Assembly: GCF_030161375.1 (NCBI RefSeq)
Contig: NZ_BSSQ01000014.1
Location: forward strand, 1 to 64,000
Length of the DNA: 64,000 bases
From: Paenibacillus glycanilyticus
Lineage (GTDB): Bacteria; Bacillota; Bacilli; Paenibacillales; Paenibacillaceae
Direction: 5' to 3'
A program made the position numbers and the translations under genes. This document shows, one piece after another, positions 1 to 9,787 of this stretch. Every line of letters begins with the position of its first letter. Positions within the stretch are counted from its first letter, which is position 1. Below the pieces are notes generated by a model. That model ran no database searches, was not told the origin of the DNA, and was given only the letters and a program-made list of their open reading frames with translations.

Positions 1-29
1 CCCCCACCCGCGATAGGAGTCCGGCGCGG

Positions 30-51
30 GGGCTCGGAGATGTGTATAAGA
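30..51 (+). other. Sequencing-adapter remnant (Nextera transposase end)
   Basis: Bases 33-51 read CTCGGAGATGTGTATAAGA and are preceded by GGG, which matches the standard Nextera read-2 transposon end up to the point where AGAGACAG should continue. Genuine coding sequence of the dynamin-like gene starts immediately after it. Bases 1-29 before it are GC-rich, do not continue the reading frame convincingly and are probably also not native sequence. This is an assembly artefact at a contig end, not biology. Confidence 0.93.
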
Positions 52-1626
52 CTGCGCCGCATGCGCGGCAGCGCGCTGCGCCAGCGCGGCCAGCTGCGCG
101 ATCGCGCCGGCCTGCTCGCCTAACGCGGCTAGCTGCGCCGCTGCCTCATTCGCTGCGGCTGTGCTCGCAGCGGCAACATGCTCCGCTAGCACGTCGATGA
201 TATCGAACGCTTGCTTGCGGTAGATCAACTTCACATCCGCGGCAAGCTCGCGGCTGTACACCATCGTGTATTCATTGCCGAAGGTTGCCCCGGTATTCAC
301 TTTCTCAATAAACCATTCAGGCTGAGGCTGCCAAGTCAGCTTAGACGTCAGCTCCTGCTCTATCCGTTCAGCCGTGAAACCTGCCTGCTCTGCTGCACGC
401 CGCAGCAAATCCTTCACATGCCAGTCGATTGCAGCGTTCACTTGTGAACCGAACTCGGTCCGGAAAACTTCCAGACGGCGTTCCTGTTCCGCTGCCGTTT
501 TTGCTCCTGCGAACAGGAGACCGGTCTTGAAGCCAGGTTTCCGGCTTTCCAAGAATACATGCGCTTTATCGCGCAGCGGTGCCGGCGTAATAATCGCGTT
601 ATCCAAAAGCGACTGTACGCTGCGGCGCAATTCCACGCGAAGCCGCTCAGGCTCTGCGGCAAGCTTTTGCTTCTCGGCTTCAAGCTTCGCCATCTCTTCC
701 TTGACCTGGGCCGCGGCTTCTTCGCCGCCTGCTTCCGCTATCAGCCGCTCGCGCTCCGGCTCATCGCGCATATCCCACCACTTGTCATGCTCAGCTACCA
801 AATGGCGCAGCGAAGCATCTACGCTATAAGCCGCAAGTTCCACCTTCTCGGCAGCAAGCTGGGTTAACAGCAGCTCCAATTGTTCCATTTCCGAATGCCG
901 ATGATCCGGCTGGCGCAACGACAAATAAACGATTCCCGCCGGCTCCAGATGCCAAGCTTGAAACGCTTCTTCTACACTCTTCCGGTACTGATCGAACGAC
1001 AATTCACGGTCACGGTGCTTATCAATCTGATTTACGATAAAGTATAAGGGCTTGCCCCAGTCCTTCAATTGCTTCGCAAACGCAAAGTTAATTTCGGATT
1101 GGACGTGGTTATAATCCATGACATAAAAGACGACATCCGCCAAATGAAGGGCAGATTCGGTCGACATGCGGTGTGCGTCATCCGTTGAATCAATACCTGG
1201 TGTATCAAGAAGTACAGTATGATTGCCCAATCGTTCGGTAGGATAATAAATCGATACGGATTCAATATTTTCGCCGTCTTTGCAATAAGCATCCAGCTGA
1301 TCAAGCGGAATATCAACGCTAACCCGCTCTCCGTTTGTTACGCTAACGACACTTGCTTTTGCCGTCTCCCCGCCTCGAATGGCTACGACGTTTGCGCTCG
1401 TAGGGATCGGGCTGGACGGTAGCAGCTGAGCCCCGCATAATCGGTTGACCAAAGTTGATTTGCCTGCCGAAAAATGTCCGCAAAATGCAACAGTAAGCCG
1501 GCCTTCGGCCAGCTTACTGTGGAGCTCCAGTACTTGCTTTGCGTGTAGACTGTCGCCGGCCTTCTGCATCGTTGCAGAGGCTTGCGACAGCGCTTCTGTT
1601 ATGCCTTGTACTGTCGTCTTCATCAT
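52..1626 (-). CDS. Dynamin-family GTPase (3' end missing)
   Basis: About 525 codons are open without a stop and run off the left edge. The N-terminal third is a large dynamin-type GTPase: P-loop GHFSAGKS near residue 50, G3 motif DTPGID, and an NQID motif in the G4 position. The remainder is long helical sequence, becoming very Ala/Gln-rich (QLAALGEQAGAIAQLAAL) at the truncation. Bacterial dynamin-like proteins of Firmicutes such as DynA bind membranes and are often about 1,200 residues with two GTPase modules in tandem, so half or more of the protein may be missing. ATG codons lie at 1626 and 1623; there is no strong ribosome binding site and the preceding gene stops 4 nt upstream, so coupled translation is likely. 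Membrane protection or fission is a family-level inference. Confidence 0.85.
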
Positions 1627-1629
1627 CTC

Positions 1630-1899
1630 TTATACAGCTTCCTCATCCGCAGGCAGGCAAATTTCAAATACGTTGCCATGCTGCAAAATCATAATGTTGC
1701 GCTCTTTTTCTTTCATGACAACAACTTCCGGCTTAACGCGCATACGTTCGATGTATTGATCCGGAACATCGCCGGAGCCGCTTACGGTAATGCCTTCTAC
1801 CAGAATATCCTCGTTTTCTTGCGGAGGTGCTTCGAGAACTTGTTCAAAAATATCGGAGAACAGTTCAAAATTGTTTGTATACACGGAAATGCATTTCAT
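1630..1899 (-). CDS. Conserved small protein of unknown function
   Basis: An 89-residue acidic, soluble protein with no signal peptide or membrane segment. It begins MKCISVYTNNFELFSDIFEQ and ends with DEEAV. I do not recognise a named domain. It lies between nth (7 nt upstream stop) and the dynamin-like GTPase gene (start 3 nt after its stop), all on the same strand, so the three genes are probably co-transcribed. The codon use and tight packing support a real gene. No function is proposed. Confidence 0.7.
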   Translation of the reverse strand: MKCISVYTNNFELFSDIFEQVLEAPPQENEDILVEGITVSGSGDVPDQYIERMRVKPEVVVMKEKERNIMILQHGNVFEICLPADEEAV

Positions 1900-1905
1900 T
1901 GTTCA

Positions 1906-2607
1906 TCATCCTTCATTGGCTTTTTTCGGTTTGGCAGCCTTAATTTTAGTTTTCGTTTGTCCACCTGACTTCATACGCTGTTTGCCTTCCTTGCACAAAT
2001 CAAGCAGCGGGCAAATCGGACATTGTGGGTTTTGTGCTTTGCAATGATAGCGGCCGAAAAAAATGAGCCGGTGATGGGTGATTGTCCATTCCTCTCGGGG
2101 CACAAGCTTCATCAGCTTTTTTTCGACTTCCAGGACGGTATCATCCAGCTTAGCCACGCCAAGCCTTTTCGATACCCGTTCCACATGCGTATCCACGGCA
2201 ATCGCAGGAACGCCAAACGCATTGGAGACGACTACATTAGCCGTTTTGCGGCCAACGCCAGGCAACTCGGTCAGCTGTTCATGCCTCGAAGGAACTTCCC
2301 CTTCATATTTATCGATTAGGATGCGGCATAGCTTTTGAATATTAGATGCCTTACTGCGGAATAATCCGATACGGCGAATATCCTGCTCCAGCTCTTCAAG
2401 CGGCACAGCCAAATAATCTTCCGGCCGTTTGTATTTCTGAAACAGATTAACAGTAACTTTGTTCACTGTCTCATCCGTACATTGCGCCGACAGCAGGACG
2501 GCAATGGTCAGTTCGAACGGATTGCTGTGATGCAATTCACAATGGGCATCCGGGAACATCTCCGCTAACGTATCCAATATATGACGCATCTTCTGCTTCG
2601 CATTCAT
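1906..2607 (-). CDS. nth: Endonuclease III
   Basis: A 233-residue DNA glycosylase/AP lyase of base excision repair that removes oxidised pyrimidines. The helix-hairpin-helix with the catalytic lysine is visible as ELPGVGRKTANVV, the catalytic aspartate as VDTHV, and the C-terminal [4Fe-4S] loop as C-x6-C-x2-C-x5-C (CKAQNPQCPICPLLDLC). A basic Lys-rich tail follows. The ATG at 2607 is preferred over the in-frame one at 2631 because AGGAGAG lies just upstream of it. In Bacillus nth follows dnaD; here dnaD is 30 kb away, so that link is broken. Confidence 0.96.
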   Translation of the reverse strand: MNAKQKMRHILDTLAEMFPDAHCELHHSNPFELTIAVLLSAQCTDETVNKVTVNLFQKYKRPEDYLAVPLEELEQDIRRIGLFRSKASNIQKLCRILIDKYEGEVPSRHEQLTELPGVGRKTANVVVSNAFGVPAIAVDTHVERVSKRLGVAKLDDTVLEVEKKLMKLVPREEWTITHHRLIFFGRYHCKAQNPQCPICPLLDLCKEGKQRMKSGGQTKTKIKAAKPKKANEG

Positions 2608-2691
2608 TGTCTCTCTCCTAATCCCAAACACTATCGTTCAAAGTGTAGCGAAATTTGTCACGAGAAGCAACCATATTCGGCCTTAAATAAA

Positions 2692-2719
2692 GAAAAAACC
2701 GCCCTTTTGGACGGTAATT
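2692..2719 (-). terminator. Rho-independent terminator after the S-layer gene
   Basis: On the minus strand ACCGTCC, a four-base loop and GGGCGGT form a 7-bp stem (one G-U pair) followed by a run of six T. It lies 32 nt beyond the stop of the S-layer-homology gene and ends the envelope gene cluster. Confidence 0.85.
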
Positions 2720-2751
2720 TCACAAAATATAAGAATTTAGACGGATAACCT

Positions 2752-5235
2752 TTAAGATTTAACGATTTTGAGCGCTTTATTGTTGAAGCCATAGACCGTA
2801 ATCGTATCGCCGTCTTTGAGCGCGCTCACTTGAATGGTAGCGTTGTTGAACAGGATTTTAGTATCGGAAGTAATATACGCGAAGTTGCCATTATCTTCGG
2901 AAGTATTTTTGTACGTCCATAATGTAGCGTTTGGAGCATCATATTTCCAATACGTACGTTTATCTCCCACCGCTACGGTTACGATCGTTTGCTCATTCTC
3001 GTCCTTATAGACTTGAACAATATCACCCGCGGCAATTGCGGAAGAAGCATACGTTGTTTGGGTACCCTTAATCACTTTGACGCCTTTGGAGAGCGATACG
3101 GCGGATGAAGTGCCGTTCATTTCGGTAACGGACAGACTCGTTGCCGACACGGATGCAACGGTGCCGTACTTCATTGAGATCGTCTTCACGGACTGGATAT
3201 TGCTGCCGATGTAAGGGACATTGATGATCGTCCCGGTAGTCAATGCGCTAATCGTCAAGCTGCTCCCATTCTCATCGGTAATCGGAACATTGGTAAGCGA
3301 CAGATCCCGTTGCGCGTTATCGGCAGTTTTGACGGTAACCAGCTTTGTTGATGCGTTCGCGGAAACAACCTGATATTGAAGCGTCTTGTGAACCTGGATC
3401 GTGGCGGCTTTGTCTTGATTCGAATCAAGCAGGAGCGTCACGGTGTCCCCTGCCTGCAGGCTTCCGATTGTAGGTACGGCTACACCCGGAATTTGAAGCA
3501 GCGGCGATGCATAAGAAATACTTACCTTTTCGCCTGATTCAAGCTTAACGGACAGCAGCTTGTCCGTCGTATTGACCGAAACGAGCGTACCCGTCTGCTT
3601 GTAAATAAAGCTGAGCGAAATAATATTTTTGCCGGAGTACGTAATCTTAACTTTGCGGTTGGCAACCAGATAAGATCTCGCTTGGCTTAAAGTGATGGAC
3701 GAACCGTCGGAATCAAATTTGGTCGTATCCGTCAGGTACAAAGCGTTTGCGTTGGAAGTGGCAGGGTCAACCACGGTTAGCAGCTTATTATCGTTGCTGT
3801 AATTTACTACCGTGGCCGAATCGATAACCGAAACATTCCGGTTGACAACTTCAATGCGGGTTACTTCCTGCTCGGCATTCAAAGTAAGCTTGATATTGTC
3901 GATTTCTTTCAACAGATCGCTCACCGTCGGCTCTTCAATCCCGTTAATAACAACGTCTACGTTATCAGCCAGAAACTTGGACTGAAGGGTACCGTCTACA
4001 AGATAATTGATGAGCCCGCTGCCAGCGGAATAAAATTGTCCGGCAACCGTATTCGATGTCGCTTGTACTTCCGTCGTAACCGAAACAACCTGCGGCGTTG
4101 TGCGGAATGTATCCTGAACAATCGTCAGGTTCGCATCGCGTTTCAGATCTGATATTTGCAGCGTTTTGCCCGTGCTGTCTTTTACAGAAACCGCGCTGCC
4201 ATACGAGAATTTCACAGGCTCGTCATTCACCCATGCGTAGAAATAACGATCGGTAGTATTCACCCGGTCAAGCTTTGCCGTGATGGTTTTGACATGCTGT
4301 TCGGTTCCTTGCGCCTCCACGTACAACGCTTTGCTCGAGCTGCTAATAAGCACGACATCGGAATATAGCTTAATGTCGCCCGCGGCAATCGCATTGTCAC
4401 TGTCCGACGAATAGAAGAGGGAACTCGAATCAAGCGTGTACGTCGTTTCTTTTCCTTCTTTGTACAAAGTGATGGAGGTTGCCGTTTGTGCCGTTACGAT
4501 TCCGCTCACTTGACCATCGTAAGGGACAACATATTGTTTCTCCGCACGGCTGAACAACGTCGCTAGACTTGCACGGTTAACCGGAGCTTTAGGATCAAAC
4601 TTCGTTGCCGATACGCCTTTCACCAAATCTAACGATACGGCAGCATTGACATAACCTAAATATTTAGCGGAAATTTGGGTTCCGTCGGCGAAGGTAGATG
4701 CCGTCTTGCTAAGATCATCCGCCAAGTCTTTCTTATCGATGGCTTTCACCATTAATTTGGTTACCCATTCGCGCGTTGCCGGCGTTGAGCCCCATGCCAC
4801 CTTTGTGTTAGCAGCCGCGTTGGCATACTCATCGTTCTGGTCCAGCAAGCCATTCTTAAACGCCACCATGATATAAGGCTTAAAGAAATTGCCTACTTTG
4901 AAGGAATCGGGATAAGCAACGATGTCGCTTGGATTAACCTCATCCTCCAGCCCGGCAAATCGAAGGGCCATTACTACAGCTTCTTCTTGCGTGACGCTGT
5001 TTAACGGGCGAAATTCTGAGCCCTTTGTCGTTTTATAACCATTAATAATGCCTTGAAGAGCCAGCTTCGCAACATGCTTCTGGGCCCATGCAGGAATCGT
5101 ATCGATAAACAGACTATTGGCGGTTGTTGCTGCAAACGCGGACGGCGCGGGAACAGCAATGGCAGTGCCGCCGGCAAGCAAAGAGAAAGCTAGAACGCCG
5201 GCCATCAGTTTGGAACGGGATGAATGTTGTGGCAT
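2752..5235 (-). CDS. S-layer homology (SLH) domain protein
   Basis: An 827-residue secreted wall protein. A signal peptide ends around AFAA (residues 33-36). Three SLH repeats fill about residues 40-235 (for example FIDTIPAWAQKHVAKLALQG and the FRPLNSVTQEEA segment); SLH modules bind pyruvylated secondary cell-wall polymer. The rest is a series of beta-rich modules of roughly 70-80 residues, each starting with a V-x-G/S-x-V-S type strand and ending in a GDTV/GDIV strand, ending in GDTITVYGFNNKALKIVKS. The module function is not recognisable. It starts 24 bp after the GerMN lipoprotein gene behind GAGGAGG, so the amidase, lipoprotein and this gene look like one operon. A terminator follows. 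Confidence 0.88.
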   Translation of the reverse strand: MPQHSSRSKLMAGVLAFSLLAGGTAIAVPAPSAFAATTANSLFIDTIPAWAQKHVAKLALQGIINGYKTTKGSEFRPLNSVTQEEAVVMALRFAGLEDEVNPSDIVAYPDSFKVGNFFKPYIMVAFKNGLLDQNDEYANAAANTKVAWGSTPATREWVTKLMVKAIDKKDLADDLSKTASTFADGTQISAKYLGYVNAAVSLDLVKGVSATKFDPKAPVNRASLATLFSRAEKQYVVPYDGQVSGIVTAQTATSITLYKEGKETTYTLDSSSLFYSSDSDNAIAAGDIKLYSDVVLISSSSKALYVEAQGTEQHVKTITAKLDRVNTTDRYFYAWVNDEPVKFSYGSAVSVKDSTGKTLQISDLKRDANLTIVQDTFRTTPQVVSVTTEVQATSNTVAGQFYSAGSGLINYLVDGTLQSKFLADNVDVVINGIEEPTVSDLLKEIDNIKLTLNAEQEVTRIEVVNRNVSVIDSATVVNYSNDNKLLTVVDPATSNANALYLTDTTKFDSDGSSITLSQARSYLVANRKVKITYSGKNIISLSFIYKQTGTLVSVNTTDKLLSVKLESGEKVSISYASPLLQIPGVAVPTIGSLQAGDTVTLLLDSNQDKAATIQVHKTLQYQVVSANASTKLVTVKTADNAQRDLSLTNVPITDENGSSLTISALTTGTIINVPYIGSNIQSVKTISMKYGTVASVSATSLSVTEMNGTSSAVSLSKGVKVIKGTQTTYASSAIAAGDIVQVYKDENEQTIVTVAVGDKRTYWKYDAPNATLWTYKNTSEDNGNFAYITSDTKILFNNATIQVSALKDGDTITVYGFNNKALKIVKS

Positions 5236-5259
5236 AGATGAATAATCCTCCTCAATTTA

Positions 5260-5898
5260 TCATTTAACGGTTGGTCGAACGGTTGGATGGTCCAGGTCGA
5301 AGTGACCCATTAGGCTCTCCGGCGCTTGGCCATCCACCAGCAAATCATAAGATTGCACGAACTCGAACTGGAACAAGGTTTGCCCCAGCGAATCCAGAAG
5401 CATTTGTTCTCCTGGCGCTCCCAGACGGGCTTCGTCAGGCAACTCGATATCGATTGTTACCGCGTTGTCAGCAAGCTTGACGGATTTAATTGGAATGGGC
5501 TTCCACAAAGATACGGTGCCATCTGGTCCGTCCTTTTGTAGAGCATTAAGCGCTTCCTTGACCAACTCTTCATCCGAATCGAAAGTTACGTTCCTATCTT
5601 GTTCGACCAGCTTCTCAAGTTCTGTATCCGCGTAATAAATTTTAATCGGATTCACCGGTTTGCTGCTGCTTCCGATCACTTTGGAATCCGTTTCTTTATC
5701 GGGTTCTTTTGTCGCAGCCGGTTCTTCCGATGGACTTGGCGAAGGCTCGTCAGCAGAAGTATTCGCGTTGTCGGCGGTATTCGTATTTGCGGCTTCATTA
5801 CCGCTATCCGACTGTCCGCCTGGCTTATTCGAGTTTCCGCATGCGGCTGCAGTTAGAAGTACAATAAAAACAAGTAGGATGATTGCCGGTTTGCGCAC
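5260..5898 (-). CDS. GerMN-domain lipoprotein
   Basis: A 212-residue lipoprotein. The N-terminus is a hydrophobic signal ending in the lipobox LTAAAC with the lipidated cysteine at residue 20. A 50-residue Asn/Ser/Pro/Glu-rich linker follows, then a globular domain (about residues 85-205) of the GerMN type, seen in YYADTELEKLV and in the ending SYDLLVDGQAPESLMGHFD. GerMN domains occur in the sporulation/germination protein GerM and in wall-associated lipoproteins; binding to peptidoglycan or amidases is a family-level idea only. It sits between an amidase gene and an S-layer protein gene, in agreement with a wall role. Confidence 0.85.
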   Translation of the reverse strand: MRKPAIILLVFIVLLTAAACGNSNKPGGQSDSGNEAANTNTADNANTSADEPSPSPSEEPAATKEPDKETDSKVIGSSSKPVNPIKIYYADTELEKLVEQDRNVTFDSDEELVKEALNALQKDGPDGTVSLWKPIPIKSVKLADNAVTIDIELPDEARLGAPGEQMLLDSLGQTLFQFEFVQSYDLLVDGQAPESLMGHFDLDHPTVRPTVK

Positions 5899-5981
5899 GT
5901 GTGAATTCCTCGCTTTCCAAGGTGAAACGACATTCGCCGTCCAGGGACGGCAAAAAGCGTTTCCTTCTAATATCTTAGAAT

Positions 5982-7412
5982 TTAAGAAAGTTTCAGGTAC
6001 TCTTTAATGCCCGCTACGATTTCCGTTGCCATCTTGTTTTGCGCAGCGTCGCTGTACAAGATAACAGAGTCGCTTGCATTGGACAAAAATCCGGTCTCGA
6101 GCAAAATAGCCGGCATCGTTGTTTCTCTCGTTACATGGAGATTTCCGTATTTCACGCCGCGGTCCTTAAGGCCCGTTGCCTTCACTAGATGCTTGTGAAT
6201 CACGTTCGCAAGAGCTATGCTGCTGTCTCGGGTATAATAAGTTTCCGTTCCCGTAACGCTTGAAGTAGGATTGCTGTTTGCGTGAATGGAAATGAAAATA
6301 TCCGCTTTATTGTTTTTGGCAAACGTTACGCGGTCTGCCAGCGTCACGAATTTATCTTCCGGTCTGCTGAGCAGCGGCTTGATATATTTTTCTTTGTCCA
6401 GCAAAGCTTTCACTTTAAGCGAGATGCTGAGATTAACTTCCTTCTCCCAACGTCCGTTGATGCTTTTGGCACCCGGGTCGGTACCGCCGTGTCCGGCATC
6501 GATAACAACGTTATACACTTTAGTGCCCGGATCCGTAGTTACCGGCGGTGTTGTCGGGTCAACAGGCGGCGTAGTTGTTGCGGGATCGGTAAGACCAATC
6601 GTTAACGTACCGGCTCCATTATCCTGAATCACCGTGTCGGCATCTTTGTCCGTATTCATATCTAGCACTAGTCTAGCAGTAGCCGGATTCGTAGAAAAGA
6701 CGGAATAACGGAACATGGAGATGTACGGATTATCCGTCACGGCAACCCGTGTTTCCGCTCCCATGAATTGAGACGACATGACGTCCGAGTATGTAGTATT
6801 CGGAAAATCAATGACGATACGTTTCGGATTATCCAGCTTGAACGCCTTATTTGCCGTCACTTTGCCTTCATAATTCACGATAATGCCGAAGTTGCTGTCA
6901 TACTGAATCGATGTAATCGAGCCTGTTCCCGCTGGATCTGGATCCGGAGTTGTCGTTGGGTCCTCCGGCTCGGCCGCCTTGTACAGGAATACCGATTTGG
7001 TCGCTTGATCCCATTTCACCGTTAGACCTAGCTGCTCGCTTACAAAACGAACAGGAATCATGGTCGTTCTGCCTTTTTGAAGTTTGGCAGACATGTCCAT
7101 TTGCACCTTGTTGTTATTAACGAGTGCGATGTTGTCGTTGATTGTAAGTATAATTTCGTTTTGGCCGTTATGTATGGTGACTGTCTGCGCAGCTGCCGAC
7201 CAATTGACCTCATATCCCATATTCTCGGATACAACCCTGATCGGTACGAGCGTAAAGTTGTTCACGATCTGAGGATCATCGTAAGGCTTGAGCAACTGAT
7301 CGTTCAGATAAAGCTTCGGGACAACTGGGGTTGTTGCAGCTTGTCCCACTCCGGAGAACAAAGAAAACAGAACCGCCATAAACAACAAAATAGGTACAAA
7401 CTTCTTTTTCAT
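5982..7412 (-). CDS. N-acetylmuramoyl-L-alanine amidase with stalk and AMIN domains
   Basis: A 476-residue secreted peptidoglycan hydrolase that cuts the amide bond between MurNAc and L-Ala. Order: signal peptide (1-25); copper-amine-oxidase-N type stalk repeats (about 30-150; VPIRVVSENMGYEVNW and VPIRVVSEQLGLTVKW style, here PVRFVSEQLGLTVKWDQ); Pro/Asp/Thr linker; AMIN domain (about 165-275); Thr/Pro linker; amidase_3 catalytic domain (about 300-472). Zinc and catalytic residues are visible in VVIDAGHGG, EKEVNLS, SIHANSN and LLETGFLSN. It is the first gene of the amidase-GerMN-SLH cluster. The AMIN domain suggests targeting to specific wall sites. Confidence 0.94.
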   Translation of the reverse strand: MKKKFVPILLFMAVLFSLFSGVGQAATTPVVPKLYLNDQLLKPYDDPQIVNNFTLVPIRVVSENMGYEVNWSAAAQTVTIHNGQNEIILTINDNIALVNNNKVQMDMSAKLQKGRTTMIPVRFVSEQLGLTVKWDQATKSVFLYKAAEPEDPTTTPDPDPAGTGSITSIQYDSNFGIIVNYEGKVTANKAFKLDNPKRIVIDFPNTTYSDVMSSQFMGAETRVAVTDNPYISMFRYSVFSTNPATARLVLDMNTDKDADTVIQDNGAGTLTIGLTDPATTTPPVDPTTPPVTTDPGTKVYNVVIDAGHGGTDPGAKSINGRWEKEVNLSISLKVKALLDKEKYIKPLLSRPEDKFVTLADRVTFAKNNKADIFISIHANSNPTSSVTGTETYYTRDSSIALANVIHKHLVKATGLKDRGVKYGNLHVTRETTMPAILLETGFLSNASDSVILYSDAAQNKMATEIVAGIKEYLKLS

Positions 7413-7516
7413 TTTCCACCTCGATGACTGAAATTGCCTGCATCGAATGTGAGATCATTCGACTTTGCTAGACGAAATAATAGACGCAATTTGTCAGAAA
7501 AAGTTGCGTGCAGAGG

Positions 7517-7560
7517 AAAAAAGAGGACAACTCTTCTTATTCCGAAGAGCTGCCCCCTTT
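7517..7560 (-). terminator. Terminator after leuD
   Basis: On the minus strand GGGGCAGCTCTTC and GAAGAGTTGTCCTC form a stem of about 13-14 bp (three G-U pairs) around a 7-nt loop, followed by six T. It lies directly behind leuD and separates the leuCD unit from the amidase gene. Confidence 0.9.
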
Positions 7561-7573
7561 CTGCTTCTATCTA

Positions 7574-8173
7574 TTATCCCAAATAGGCAGGACGTTGTTG
7601 TTCGTAAGCTGTAATTTCGTCTTCATGCTGCAAAGTCAGGCCGATATCGTCGAGACCAAGAAGCAGGAACTGGCGACGGTGCTCGTCAAGATCAAAGGCA
7701 AGATCAAGACCGTATTCATCAGTCAGCTTTTTGTTCTCCAGGTCGACCGACAGCTTGTAGCCGTCATATTTCGCCGTGCGTTGGAACAGGTCTTCGACTT
7801 GTTCTTCGCTCAGCTTGATTGGCAGAATGCCGTTCTTGAAGCAGTTGTTGTAGAAAATGTCGGCATACGAAGGCGCAATAACAACCTTGAAGCCATAGTC
7901 CAGAATCGCCCAAGGCGCATGCTCGCGGGACGAGCCGCAACCAAAGTTCGCGCGGGAGATTAGAACGGAAGCGCCTTGATAGCGCGGTTTGTTTGGTTCG
8001 AAATCAGCGTTAACATCGCCGTTTTCGTGGAAACGCCATTCGAAGAACAAGAATTGGCCAAAGCCGCTGCGCTCGATGCGTTTCAGGAATTGTTTAGGAA
8101 TGATAGCGTCCGTGTCGACATTCACGCGGTCGACCGGGGCAACGATGCCCGTAAGTTGTTTAAAAGCTTCCAT
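7574..8173 (-). CDS. leuD: 3-Isopropylmalate dehydratase small subunit
   Basis: A 199-residue swivel-domain subunit that joins LeuC to isomerise 2- to 3-isopropylmalate in leucine synthesis. The family signatures are [15 protein letters not shown] at residues 20-34 and the substrate-loop segment [12 protein letters not shown] at about 76-87. It follows leuC with a 30-bp gap on the same strand and ends at a strong terminator. The usual leuA and leuB genes are not in this window, so leuCD is separated from the rest of the pathway. Confidence 0.97.
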   Translation of the reverse strand: MEAFKQLTGIVAPVDRVNVDTDAIIPKQFLKRIERSGFGQFLFFEWRFHENGDVNADFEPNKPRYQGASVLISRANFGCGSSREHAPWAILDYGFKVVIAPSYADIFYNNCFKNGILPIKLSEEQVEDLFQRTAKYDGYKLSVDLENKKLTDEYGLDLAFDLDEHRRQFLLLGLDDIGLTLQHEDEITAYEQQRPAYLG

Positions 8174-8203
8174 GTCGGTAATACCCCTCTCTCACACGTT
8201 CAA

Positions 8204-9619
8204 TTAGTTCAACACTTCGGATTTGATGTTCCAGTCGCGTACGTCCGTGAAGCGGCCGTTGATTGCAGCTGCTACAGCCATTGCAGGCGATACCAGATGC
8301 GTACGTCCGCCGCGGCCTTGACGGCCTTCGAAGTTACGGTTGGAAGTCGATGCGCAGCGTTGTCCAGGTTGCAATACGTCCGGGTTCATCGCAAGGCACA
8401 TGGAGCAGCCTGCTTCGCGCCATTCAAAACCAGCTTCAACGAATACTTTGTCGAGGCCTTCTTTTTCCGCTTGCAGCTTAACGCGTCCGGAGCCCGGAAC
8501 AACGATTGCCGTTACACGGTCGCTTACTTTGTATCCGCGTGCGATTTCCGCAGCGGCACGAAGGTCTTCGATCCGGCCGTTTGTGCAAGAACCGATAAAG
8601 ACATAGTCGATTTCGATTTCGGACATTGGCGTGCCTGGTTTCAGGTCCATATATTCAAGCGCTTTTTCTGCTGCTTTGCGCTCGTTTTCGGTTGGCAGAT
8701 CTTTCGGGAACGGAACAGAAGAAGTAATGTCTGTACCCATGCCCGGGCTAGTGCCCCAAGTTACTTGAGGGATCAGAGAATCAACGTCGAAGTCAACAAC
8801 AACATCGTATGTCGCGCCTTCGTCCGTTACGAGCTCTTTCCAATCTTCTACAGCCGCATCATAGTTGGCAGGCGCGTATTCGCGGCCTTTCAAATAGTTG
8901 AACGTTGTTTCGTCCGGTGCGATCAGACCTGCGCGAGCGCCGCCTTCGATCGACATGTTGCAGACTGTCATACGCTCTTCCATAGTAAGAGTGCGGATCG
9001 CTTCGCCCGTGTACTCGATAACATAACCGGTAGCGAAGTCAGTGCCGTATTTCGCGATAACGCCGAGGATCAAGTCCTTCGCCGTAACGCCAGGTTTACG
9101 GGAACCGTTGAAGCGAACTTCCATCGTTTTTGGCTTAGCTTGTTGCAAACATTGCGTTGCCATAACGTGCTCAACCTCGGAAGTACCGATACCGAATGCA
9201 AGAGCGCCAAACGCACCATGCGTGGAAGTGTGGCTGTCGCCGCAAACGATCGTTTTGCCCGGGTAAGTCAGGCCGATCTCAGGACCCATAACGTGAACGA
9301 CGCCTTGGTCCAGGTTGTTCAGGTCAAACAGCTTAACGCCGAAGTCTTCGCAGTTTTGCGTCAGCGTATCGATCTGTTGTTTCGAGATTGGGTCTTTAAT
9401 ATTGAAACGGTCCTTAGTAGGAACGTTGTGGTCCATTGTCGCGAAAGTCAGGTCAGGACGGCGAATTTTGCGGTTCGACAAACGAAGTCCTTCGAATGCT
9501 TGCGGCGAAGTTACCTCGTGTACCAGGTGAAGGTCGATGTAAATAATGCTTGGTTTGCCTTCTTCCTGATGAATGACGTGCTTATCCCAAATTTTCTCAA
9601 ACAGTGTTCTTTTCGTCAT
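8204..9619 (-). CDS. leuC: 3-Isopropylmalate dehydratase large subunit
   Basis: A 471-residue aconitase-family protein. The [4Fe-4S] ligands are visible in IGSCTNGR and AGCSMC, and the substrate region in [17 protein letters not shown]. The start is placed at [14 protein letters not shown] (9619) because family members start there and GGGGTGA lies upstream; the longer open frame to 9733 contains no family sequence. It is divergent from a LysR-type gene whose product is a candidate regulator of leuCD. A 566-codon open frame on the opposite strand is only a shadow of this gene. Confidence 0.97.
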   Translation of the reverse strand: MTKRTLFEKIWDKHVIHQEEGKPSIIYIDLHLVHEVTSPQAFEGLRLSNRKIRRPDLTFATMDHNVPTKDRFNIKDPISKQQIDTLTQNCEDFGVKLFDLNNLDQGVVHVMGPEIGLTYPGKTIVCGDSHTSTHGAFGALAFGIGTSEVEHVMATQCLQQAKPKTMEVRFNGSRKPGVTAKDLILGVIAKYGTDFATGYVIEYTGEAIRTLTMEERMTVCNMSIEGGARAGLIAPDETTFNYLKGREYAPANYDAAVEDWKELVTDEGATYDVVVDFDVDSLIPQVTWGTSPGMGTDITSSVPFPKDLPTENERKAAEKALEYMDLKPGTPMSEIEIDYVFIGSCTNGRIEDLRAAAEIARGYKVSDRVTAIVVPGSGRVKLQAEKEGLDKVFVEAGFEWREAGCSMCLAMNPDVLQPGQRCASTSNRNFEGRQGRGGRTHLVSPAMAVAAAINGRFTDVRDWNIKSEVLN

Positions 9620-9717
9620 TATGTTCACCCCATCGTTCAAGCGATCATCTCGCTTAGCTCTATTAGATGTTCCTAGCATAGCATCTCCTTCTTGATTGAA
9701 CCAAGATATAATATCTA

Positions 9718-9757
9718 TAATGGTTATAGGCAATAACTATAAAATAACGATAACTAT
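9718..9757. promoter_or_regulatory. Candidate LysR operator between leuC and the LysR gene
   Basis: The 168-bp divergent intergenic region contains ATAACTAT twice, at 9733-9740 and 9750-9757 (17 bp apart), and a near-inverse copy ATGGTTAT at 9719-9726. LysR-type proteins bind AT-rich interrupted dyads in just this position between their own gene and the divergent target. The assignment rests on repetition and position only. Confidence 0.45.
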
Positions 9758-9787
9758 TCTCATTTGGACTATAAGGGGATCATTGGC

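Noticed and set aside
5935..5981. GCCGTC/GACGGC hairpin after the amidase gene as terminator
   Set aside because: The T run is on the wrong (5') side for the minus strand and no U-tract follows; not convincing as a terminator.
7976..9676. 566-codon open frame on the plus strand
   Set aside because: It lies entirely antisense to leuC and leuD, has no ribosome binding site or domain, and its amino-acid make-up is that of a frame shadow.
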